A DNA stretch of 20,404 nucleotides from JBBQNJ01 sp038329845 (GTDB lineage: Bacteria; Planctomycetota; Phycisphaerae; Tepidisphaerales; Tepidisphaeraceae), in contig JBBQNJ010000085.1 in assembly GCA_038329845.1 (NCBI GenBank), forward strand, positions 1 through 20,404, read 5' to 3'. A program made the position numbers and the translations under genes. Positions 14,800 through 20,404 of this stretch are shown here, piece by piece (the stretch's first letter is position 1; each line of letters opens with the position of its first letter). A model generated the notes under the pieces. That model saw only the letters and a list, made by a program, of their open reading frames with translations. It had not been told where the DNA came from and did no database searches.

Positions 14800-16719
14800 A
14801 TGACACATCGCGCTGCCCTGCCGATTTTGATTTGCGGATTGATCGCGTTCGCCGCTCCGGCGGGGGGCCAGCAGGTGAACCTGCCGTACCAGGTGCCCGA
14901 CCGCGAAGGGAATATGTGGTACGTGCATCAGCAAGCGTATCTCCAGCAGCAGGGAAACATGCCGGTCTACGGGCAGGCGGGGATGCTTCAGATCAACAAC
15001 GCCAACGTGCAATCGCGCACCCAGAACGGCAAGCTCGATCCGGTGACCGGTGAGCTGATCCTCGAGAACATGGCCGCGCCCAACGGGCTGAAGCTCAGCC
15101 GGCGATTTCTGTTCAACAAGGACGACAACTACGTTCGCGTGATCGACATCATTTCCAATCCGACCGCCAAGGATGTCACGGCGCAGCTGTCGCTGGTGTC
15201 GAACTCGAACTACGGCATGCAAAGTGGCCAGGTCATCGCCGATCCGCGGAAAAAGTCGCAGAACTATGCGTTTGTAGGACTCACCGGCAACAACAACCGC
15301 GCGATGGTCGAATTGTTCAACGGCCTGGGGACGAAGAATCCGCTGACGATCGACTACAACCAGGGAAACAACCAGGTCCGCGCCACCATGCCGCTGTCGG
15401 TTCCGGCGGGTAAGGAAGTGGCGATCATGCACGTCCACATGCCGGCGGCGAGCGTGGACGCGGGGACCGAGTGGATCAAGAAGGTCAAGGACGCCCAGTT
15501 GATCAAGAATGTCCCGGCGGCGATCCGGCGAATTCTGCTCAACTTCGGATCGTCAACCTCCTGGTTCGGCGACACCGAGCTGCTCCGCGGCGATGTTTTC
15601 GACGTTGTCGAGCTGCGCAGCGGCGATCAATTCCGCGGAACCATCAAGGCCGATTCGTTCAAGCTCCAGACCTTCTACGGTCCGATTGAACTGCCGGCGC
15701 AGAAGGTGCTGGGGGTCCTGAACGTCGGGGCGGTGCGGCCGCGGCAACTGCTCGTGACCGCCGACGCCGATGTGTTCGGCGGCGTCATCCAGCTCGAGAA
15801 ACTGCCGCTGGAACTGTCCGACGGGCAGACCGTCGAGATCCCCATGGGACAGATTTCCCGCATCGGTTTTCGCAAGCGCCCCGGCGAACCGGACGAGCTG
15901 ACGCAGACCCATCCGTTCATCCGCATGCGCAGCGGCGAGCGGATCGCCATCAAGCCGCCGACGAAGGACATCGTTCTTCACACCCGCTACGGGATACTGA
16001 ATCTCAAGCCCGAGTCGGTCGCGGCGGTGGTCTTCCAAAATGAGGAACACGCCGGGCATGAGGTGCATCTGACCGAAGGCAGCCGCCTGATCGGGCTGGT
16101 GGATGCCACGACGATGGAGTTCGCCCTGGCTGGATCGGAGCAGGTGATCAAGTTCCCGACCTCCAGCGCGGCGAGGCTGCAATTGAAATTGGAAGGTGAT
16201 GAAGGCTCGCCGGCACCCGATCCGCAAAGCCCGACGTTGCGATTGAACAACGATGAACTGATGGTCGGCGCGCTGGAAGGCAAGCTGCGTCTGGACACGG
16301 CGTTCACGACCCTGAGCCTCGACGCCGGCAGCATTAAATCGCTGGAGCGTCGGCCCGAAGCGCCGCAGGATTTGAAGGTGACGTTGTGGGATGAAACGTC
16401 GTTCCAGGGGATGCTCGACGACCAGATGCTGTCGTGCAAGCTGCTGAGCGGCCCGACCGTCAGCGTACCGGTGTCGCTGCTGCAAGAGTATCTCCAACCA
16501 CTGCCCAAGCCCTCGAGCGGGATGACCGAGAAGATCAAGGCGCTGGTGGCCGAACTCGACGCCGATGACTGGCAGCGCCGCCAGCGGGCCCAGGAAGACC
16601 TGGTATCAATCGGCGAAGCCGTCATCCCCGTCCTTAAGGAGATTCGCGCCACCCAGCCACCCGAGGCGCAGGAGCGCATCGACCAGGTGCTCGAGGCCGT
16701 GAAAAAGTCGGTCAAGTGA
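14800..16719 (+). CDS. Secreted protein with six repeated beta modules and a helical C-terminus
   Basis: 639 residues. Residues 1-23 form a signal peptide ending AGG-QQ, so the protein is exported. Residues 25-250 form a region rich in N, Q and beta strands (NLPYQVPDREGNMWYVHQQ, NGLKLSRRFLFNKDDNYVRV, AIMHVHMPAAS). From about 268 to 563 there are six modules of about 40 residues with the pattern 'L-x-(S/N)-G-(D/E/S)-x(2)-x-G-x-I ... L-x-T-x-YG-x-(I/L)-x-L'. Clear examples are ELRSGDQFRGTIKAD with LQTFYGPIELP, and RMRSGERIAIKPP with LHTRYGILNLK; later ones are HLTEGSRLIGLVD, RLNNDELMVGAL and TLWDETSFQGMLD. The C-terminus (about 574-637) looks like a HEAT-type helical repeat (DADDWQRRQRAQEDLVSIGE, AVIPVLKEI). 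I know no named family; a binding or scaffold role in the envelope is inferred. It precedes the DUF4139 gene in the same direction. Confidence 0.8.
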   Translation: MTHRAALPILICGLIAFAAPAGGQQVNLPYQVPDREGNMWYVHQQAYLQQQGNMPVYGQAGMLQINNANVQSRTQNGKLDPVTGELILENMAAPNGLKLSRRFLFNKDDNYVRVIDIISNPTAKDVTAQLSLVSNSNYGMQSGQVIADPRKKSQNYAFVGLTGNNNRAMVELFNGLGTKNPLTIDYNQGNNQVRATMPLSVPAGKEVAIMHVHMPAASVDAGTEWIKKVKDAQLIKNVPAAIRRILLNFGSSTSWFGDTELLRGDVFDVVELRSGDQFRGTIKADSFKLQTFYGPIELPAQKVLGVLNVGAVRPRQLLVTADADVFGGVIQLEKLPLELSDGQTVEIPMGQISRIGFRKRPGEPDELTQTHPFIRMRSGERIAIKPPTKDIVLHTRYGILNLKPESVAAVVFQNEEHAGHEVHLTEGSRLIGLVDATTMEFALAGSEQVIKFPTSSAARLQLKLEGDEGSPAPDPQSPTLRLNNDELMVGALEGKLRLDTAFTTLSLDAGSIKSLERRPEAPQDLKVTLWDETSFQGMLDDQMLSCKLLSGPTVSVPVSLLQEYLQPLPKPSSGMTEKIKALVAELDADDWQRRQRAQEDLVSIGEAVIPVLKEIRATQPPEAQERIDQVLEAVKKSVK

Positions 16720-16728
16720 CCGATCCGC

Positions 16729-16768
16729 CGGCGGCGGGATTTTTCCCGAAACTTTTTCCCGGCCGCCG
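16729..16768 (+). terminator. GC-rich inverted repeat with T-runs between 14800 gene and DUF4139 gene
   Basis: CGGCGGCGGG (16729-16738) pairs with CCCGGCCGCCG (16758-16768) with one bulge. Nested within is CGGG-ATTTTT-CCCG (16735-16748), followed by a five-T run at 16753-16757. It could act as a weak or attenuating terminator between the two genes. The T-run is short, so readthrough is likely. Confidence 0.35.
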
Positions 16769-16810
16769 CGTCGAATCGCCCGGGGGGTTATTCATTCGAG
16801 GAGTTCGTCC

Positions 16811-18958
16811 ATGCGCAACGTGACTCGATCGCTGGCCGTGTTCGTTCTGGCCTTGGGCACGGGATTCGGTCCCGCTTCCCGGGCGCTGGCCCAACTCAAG
16901 GAGCAACCCGTGCCTCAAGCTCTCCCCCAGGAAGCGACCGCCGTGCCCGTGAAGATCGTGGTGCTGTATTCCAGCGGCGTCGGATTTTTTGAGCATCACG
17001 GCAAGGTCAATGGCAACGCTTCGACTGAGCTGCGCTTCAAAACCGGGCAGATCAACGACATTCTCAAGAGCCTGGTGATCGAAGACACCGCCAAAGGTTC
17101 CGGCGCCGCGACAGTGACCTACCCGTCGCAGGATCCGCTGGAAAAGACCCTCAAGAGCTTCCAAATCGACATCACCGACAATCCCTCCCTCCCCCAGTTG
17201 CTCAACCAACTGCGCGGGGCGCGGGTCACGTTGAGCATCACCGTCGAGGCCGAGCCGATCACCGCCACCGTGCTGGGCGTCGAGCAGCGCCTGCGTCCCG
17301 GCGGCAAAGACGAGAAGCCGATCGAGGTCTGGTTCCTCAATCTGCTCACCGATGCGGGGCTGGTTCGCTCGATCGAACTGGACTCGATGCGAGACATGCG
17401 GATTCTCGATCCGCAACTGCGTGAAGAGCTGTCCAAGGCGCTGGCGGCGCTGGCCCAAGCCCGCGACCAGGACAAAAAGCCGGTCGTGATCCAGTTTCGC
17501 GGCGACGCCGAGCGGGCCGTGAAGATCGGCTACGTCGTCGAAACGCCCATCTGGAAAACCAGCTACCGGCTGATCATGGGGGTCGATGACAAGGATAAAT
17601 CGCTGCTGCACGGCTGGGCGATCGTGGAAAATCAGACCGATTCGGATTGGAACAACGTGCAGTTGTCGCTGGTGAGCGGCCGCCCGATCAGCTTCATTCA
17701 GGACCTCTATCAGCCCCTGTATATCCCTCGTCCGGTGGTCACGCCGGAGCTGTATGCGAGCTTGCGGCCGCAGGAGTATTCCGGCGGGATGGCACCGATG
17801 CAGAGGCCGGTGCCCCCCGCGGCGCCGTCGGCACCGGCGCGGGCAAGCATGATGAAATCCGCACGGGGTCGCGTCCTCAATGGATCGGCCGAGGCCGCCA
17901 AGGACAGTTTAAGCAATGCCGAGCACGAACTCATGGTAAGGGGTGGAGAAGCCACGAGAATGGAAATGGGCGCTTCGGCGCAGTCGATCGCATCGGGCGC
18001 GAAACTGGGTGAGCTTTTCGAGTACACGGTTCCCGGCGTATCGCTCACCCGGCAGCGATCGGCGATGTTGCCGATCATCGCCGAGCCGATCGCCGTCGAG
18101 CGCGTGAGCATCTACAACGCCTCGGTTCTCCCGCGAAATCCGCTTTATGGGGCGAGGGTCAAGAACACCACCGACAAGCACCTGCTTCAAGGGCCGGTGA
18201 CCGTCTACGACGCCAACGCCTACGCCGGGGATGCGCGGATCGAGAATATCCCGCCCGGACAGGAGCGATTGCTCAGCTACGGGATCGACCTCGAGGTGCT
18301 GGTCGATGCCACGAAGAACACGCGCTCGGATGTCGTGACCGCCGGGCGGATCGTTAAGGGGATCCTGCACATCACGCGCAAGCACGTGTTCGCCCAGGAC
18401 TATCTCATCGCCAACAATGCGGCCAAGCCGAAAACGATCATCATCGAGCAGGCGCGTTTGGAAGGATGGAAGCTGACCAAGCCTGAAAAGCCTTCCGAAA
18501 CGACCGAGGAAGTGATTCGTTTCCGCCAACCGGTCAAGGCGGCCGAAAGCGTGAAGCTGACGGTCGAGCAGGAGCGCGTGGACTCGCAGGCCATCGCCAT
18601 CCTGCCGATGGATTTAGGGCAGATCCAGCTTTACGCCCGTACCGGTGAGATTCCCGACGATGTCCGGGCAGTCCTGAGCCGGGCGGCCGAACTGAAACAG
18701 GCGATGGTCGAAACTCAGCGGCAGATTCAGCAGCGGGAAAAGCAGGTCCAGGAGATCACCGCCGACCAGCAGCGCATCCGCGAGAACATGAAGGCGGTGG
18801 ATCGCACGGCCAAGTATTACACGCGCCTGCTGACGGACCTGAACGACCAGGAGACCACGCTGTCCAACCTTCGCGGGGAAATCCGCGACTTGCAGCAGAA
18901 ACTCGCAGCCCAGCAGGAGGAACTCGAGCGATTCCTTTCCACTGCCTCGGTCAGCTGA
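16811..18958 (+). CDS. Secreted DUF4139-domain protein with C-terminal coiled coil
   Basis: 715 residues. ATG 16811 has GAGGAG at 16798-16803, seven bases upstream. Residues 1-27 form a signal peptide (cut after ALA in SRALAQ). The N-terminal domain shows YSSGVGFFEHHGKV and INDILKSLVIED, the usual start of DUF4139/mucoidy-inhibitor-like proteins. The domain signature GWAIVENQTDSDWNNVQLSL with LVSGRPISF lies near 274-300. A low-complexity proline/alanine/methionine stretch (about 333-360) separates the halves. The second half carries LFEYTVPGVSLTRQRSAMLP and a long beta-rich section. Residues about 620-708 are charged heptad-like helix (TQRQIQQREKQVQEITADQQ onward), a likely coiled coil for oligomerisation. 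DUF4139 proteins have no firm biochemical role; some are annotated as mucoidy inhibitor A homologues. The paired location with the modular secreted protein at 14800 suggests a joint envelope function. Confidence 0.88.
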   Translation: MRNVTRSLAVFVLALGTGFGPASRALAQLKEQPVPQALPQEATAVPVKIVVLYSSGVGFFEHHGKVNGNASTELRFKTGQINDILKSLVIEDTAKGSGAATVTYPSQDPLEKTLKSFQIDITDNPSLPQLLNQLRGARVTLSITVEAEPITATVLGVEQRLRPGGKDEKPIEVWFLNLLTDAGLVRSIELDSMRDMRILDPQLREELSKALAALAQARDQDKKPVVIQFRGDAERAVKIGYVVETPIWKTSYRLIMGVDDKDKSLLHGWAIVENQTDSDWNNVQLSLVSGRPISFIQDLYQPLYIPRPVVTPELYASLRPQEYSGGMAPMQRPVPPAAPSAPARASMMKSARGRVLNGSAEAAKDSLSNAEHELMVRGGEATRMEMGASAQSIASGAKLGELFEYTVPGVSLTRQRSAMLPIIAEPIAVERVSIYNASVLPRNPLYGARVKNTTDKHLLQGPVTVYDANAYAGDARIENIPPGQERLLSYGIDLEVLVDATKNTRSDVVTAGRIVKGILHITRKHVFAQDYLIANNAAKPKTIIIEQARLEGWKLTKPEKPSETTEEVIRFRQPVKAAESVKLTVEQERVDSQAIAILPMDLGQIQLYARTGEIPDDVRAVLSRAAELKQAMVETQRQIQQREKQVQEITADQQRIRENMKAVDRTAKYYTRLLTDLNDQETTLSNLRGEIRDLQQKLAAQQEELERFLSTASVS

Positions 18959-18975
18959 TCGTTCGAGGGAATTTG

Positions 18976-19040
18976 AAACGCGAAGGCGCGAAGGGGCGAA
19001 GGGAAGGGAAAAACCTTCGCGTCTTCGCGTCTTCGCGTTT
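18976..19040. repeat. Large hairpin of 9-bp-period repeats between convergent genes
   Basis: Left arm 18976-19002 and right arm 19014-19040 are each 27 bases. The reverse complement of the right arm matches the left at 24 of 27 positions, and two of the three differences would be G-U pairs in RNA. The loop is 11 bases. Each arm is itself built of three units of about nine bases around GCGAAG (right arm: CTTCGCGT). A further partial unit, AACGCGAAGAG, stands at 19070-19080. It sits between the DUF4139 gene and the convergent dehydrogenase, so it may also act as a bidirectional terminator. Confidence 0.9.
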
Positions 19041-19097
19041 AATCTTCCCCCCGATGCGAAAGGGGTAAAAACGCGAAGAGGAACGTTGGGCCGCGGC

Positions 19098-19877
19098 CTA
19101 GAGCGTCCGCAGATGGAATCCGCCATCCACATCGATGACTTGGCCGGTGCTGAACGGCAGCAGATCGCGGGCGATGGCCACCACCGCGCGGGCGATGTCG
19201 TCCGGGCGGCCCCAGCGCCGGATGGGGGTGATGCCGTCCTCCAGGATCAGCTTGTCGTATTTCGCTTTCACCGGGCCGGTCATGTCGGTTTCGATGATCC
19301 CCGGACGGATTTCGTACACGTTGATTCCATGCTCGGCCAGGCGGGCGGCGAACAGGCGGGTCATCATGCTAAGGCCGGCTTTGGCCAGGCAATAATCTCC
19401 GCGATTGACGCTGGCGGCGTAGGCGCTGATCGAACTGATAGTGATGATCTTGGCCCCGGCGCCGCCGCCCGGCTGGGCGAGCATCTTTTTCGCCACTTGC
19501 TGGGTGAGAAAATACGGCCCCTTGAGGTTGATATTGATCAGCCGATCAAAACTTTCCTCTCCGGCATCGAGCAGGTCGGCGCGAACGCTGGGGGCCACGC
19601 CGGCGTTGTTGACCAGCAGGTCGATCCGCCCGAATTCTCGGATCGTCTCGTCCACCAACGCCGCGCGGTCGGCAGCCGATGAGATGTCCGCCTTGACGAC
19701 GACGGCCCGCGCTCCGCTCGAGCCCGACTCGATCGTGCGCTTGACCTCTTCGGCGGCCGATGCGTTGGACGCATAGTTGACGACCACATTGAACCCCTCG
19801 TTGCCCAGCCCCAGCGCGATCCCGCGCCCGATGCCGCGCGAACCGCCGGTGACGATCGCCGTTTTTCGTTGATTCAT
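19098..19877 (-). CDS. Short-chain dehydrogenase/reductase, 3-oxoacyl-ACP reductase (FabG)-like
   Basis: 259 residues, cytoplasmic NAD(P)-dependent oxidoreductase of the classical SDR type. The nucleotide-binding loop TGGSRGIG lies at 10-17, NNAG at 90-93 and catalytic Asn at 117 (ININLKG). The catalytic triad is Ser149 (ISSISAY), Tyr162 and Lys166 (DYCLAKAG), and RPGIIETDM lies at 191-199. All key residues are present. An upstream-extended frame to 20045 exists, but ATG 19877 gives the canonical short N-terminus before the first beta strand, and a promoter-like pair lies directly ahead of it. Related proteins are annotated as 3-ketoacyl-ACP reductases, yet outside fatty acid operons many act on sugars or other alcohols; the isolated position here favours a catabolic role. 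It converges on the DUF4139 gene. Confidence 0.93.
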   Translation of the reverse strand: MNQRKTAIVTGGSRGIGRGIALGLGNEGFNVVVNYASNASAAEEVKRTIESGSSGARAVVVKADISSAADRAALVDETIREFGRIDLLVNNAGVAPSVRADLLDAGEESFDRLININLKGPYFLTQQVAKKMLAQPGGGAGAKIITISSISAYAASVNRGDYCLAKAGLSMMTRLFAARLAEHGINVYEIRPGIIETDMTGPVKAKYDKLILEDGITPIRRWGRPDDIARAVVAIARDLLPFSTGQVIDVDGGFHLRTL

Positions 19878-19885
19878 AACCCGGG

Positions 19886-19915
19886 GATATACCCGCTTCG
19901 CCTGTCCGCTGTCGA
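19886..19915 (-). promoter_or_regulatory. Promoter of the SDR gene, nearly leaderless
   Basis: On the minus strand TCGACA (19910-19915) is followed by an 18-base spacer and TATATC (19886-19891). The transcript start would be near 19879, two bases before ATG 19877. No Shine-Dalgarno sequence is present. The GGTATATCC context resembles the -10 region of the 14800 gene. Confidence 0.5.
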
Positions 19916-20010
19916 GCGCGGGATACGCGGCGAAGGGCCTGCCGGTGAAGCCCTCCCAGAGCGGATCGGCCGCATCGTGAGCAAGCTCGTCTCCTTCTCG
20001 GATTGGAACC

Positions 20011-20040
20011 GCCGATGAACGCCGATGCACGCCGATGCCA
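20011..20040 (+). repeat. 10-bp tandem repeat upstream of the SDR gene
   Basis: Three copies of GCCGATGMAC (GCCGATGAAC, GCCGATGCAC, GCCGATGCCA) follow one another with a period of exactly ten, one helical turn. They sit in the 527-base gene-free stretch between the dehydrogenase start and the window end. Confidence 0.8.
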
Positions 20041-20043
20041 AGC

Positions 20044-20078
20044 AAAATCGCTCACGACGGCACGAAGTAAGCGATTTT
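20044..20078. repeat. 12-bp inverted repeat
   Basis: AAAATCGCTCAC (20044-20055) and GTAAGCGATTTT (20067-20078) are complementary at 11 of 12 positions around an 11-base loop. The right arm is part of the direct repeat that starts at 20060. Confidence 0.75.
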
Positions 20079-20174
20079 CGGTCGCCCGCCCGCGCGGACC
20101 GCTCGGCATCGGCGCCGCGGAGCCGCGCACGAAGTAAGCGATTTCCGGTCTCACTCCCGCGCAATCCGCTCGCC
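20060..20174 (+). repeat. Two copies of a direct repeat, about 48 bp each
   Basis: GCACGAAGTAAGCGATTT begins both copies, at 20060 and 20127. The first 24 bases match at 23 positions, and similarity continues more weakly to about 20107 and 20174. The copies are 67 bases apart. No coding frame or promoter is evident inside; they look like members of a dispersed intergenic repeat. Confidence 0.8.
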
Positions 20175-20404
20175 TAGGGAAGACGGCCTGAGAACGTATT
20201 CTAATTATCCCCGTGTTCACCCCGTTCGCCCTGCGTGTTGCCGTGCATCGGCTTTGTTTGGGGGACGGAGGACGGCATGTCCGCGTTCGCGGCGCGGCGA
20301 AGGTGGGGGCACATCTGTCCTTTGGGTTGCTGGTCATTGCCGCCGAACAACTCCTTACGATGCCGTGCTGACGTGATGATGCAGGATTCCCGTATGTGCC
20401 CCGA
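20175..20404. other. Terminal stretch without recognisable features
   Basis: I see no supported gene, RNA or repeat here. Open frames that cross it on the minus strand are arginine- and proline-rich and look like GC-driven chance frames. A gene may begin beyond the window end. Confidence 0.4.

Noticed and set aside
13611..14801. Minus-strand open frame of 396 codons opposite the LacI gene and the 20-bp array
   Set aside because: The opposite strand encodes a textbook LacI protein. The minus frame stays open because of GC bias and because the repeat lacks minus-strand stops; its product is a low-complexity glycine/arginine repeat.
19878..20045. 56-residue N-terminal extension of the dehydrogenase
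   Set aside because: The SDR fold starts at MNQRKTAIVTGG; the extension shows no targeting signal, and a promoter-like pair lies within it directly before ATG 19877.

Overview
The window is GC-rich bacterial DNA that reads most like Planctomycetota, probably class Phycisphaerae. This rests on family resemblance only: a long sugar-binding protein paired with an oversized MalF-type permease, a giant two-part FtsX permease, a DUF4139 protein next to a modular exported protein, and several lineage-typical hypothetical proteins. No rRNA, tRNA, CRISPR array, phage gene or intact transposon is visible.

Layout. (1) 187-1900 is decayed or mis-assembled: a ferredoxin-reductase-like flavoprotein interrupted by a one-base frameshift, then a transaldolase-like N-terminal stub abutting the C-terminal part of a sulfite-oxidase-type molybdopterin enzyme, which also carries an 18-bp in-frame duplication. 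(2) 2037-6530 is a carbohydrate ABC importer (binding protein, large MalF-type permease, MalG-type permease) without its ATPase. (3) 6638-11005 is a divergent pair: a TIM-barrel sugar-phosphate isomerase-like protein (minus) and a 1115-residue FtsX/MacB-type permease (plus), also without an ATPase. (4) 11076-13531 holds an exported TraB/GumN-like protein and two uncharacterised membrane-anchored proteins on opposite strands. (5) 13614-18958 holds a LacI-family regulator, a seven-copy 20-bp tandem repeat that starts at the regulator's stop codon, a secreted protein with about six repeated beta modules, and a secreted DUF4139/coiled-coil protein. (6) 19098-19877 (minus) is a FabG-like short-chain dehydrogenase. 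It is flanked by a 27-bp-arm hairpin at its 3' end and by several short intergenic repeats at its 5' end.

How the parts may work together. The importer, the isomerase-like protein, the LacI regulator and the dehydrogenase fit a carbohydrate-degrading life style, but nothing in the sequence links them into one regulon. The 14800-18958 pair is the best candidate for an undescribed two-protein envelope module.

A second theme is gene starts. Several genes have clear Shine-Dalgarno sequences (187, 1408, 3794, 11076, 16811; weaker at 13614). Five others (7564-, 7658+, 12476-, 14800+, 19877-) have no such sequence but carry a -10-like hexamer 6-8 bases before the start codon, which predicts leaderless or nearly leaderless mRNAs.
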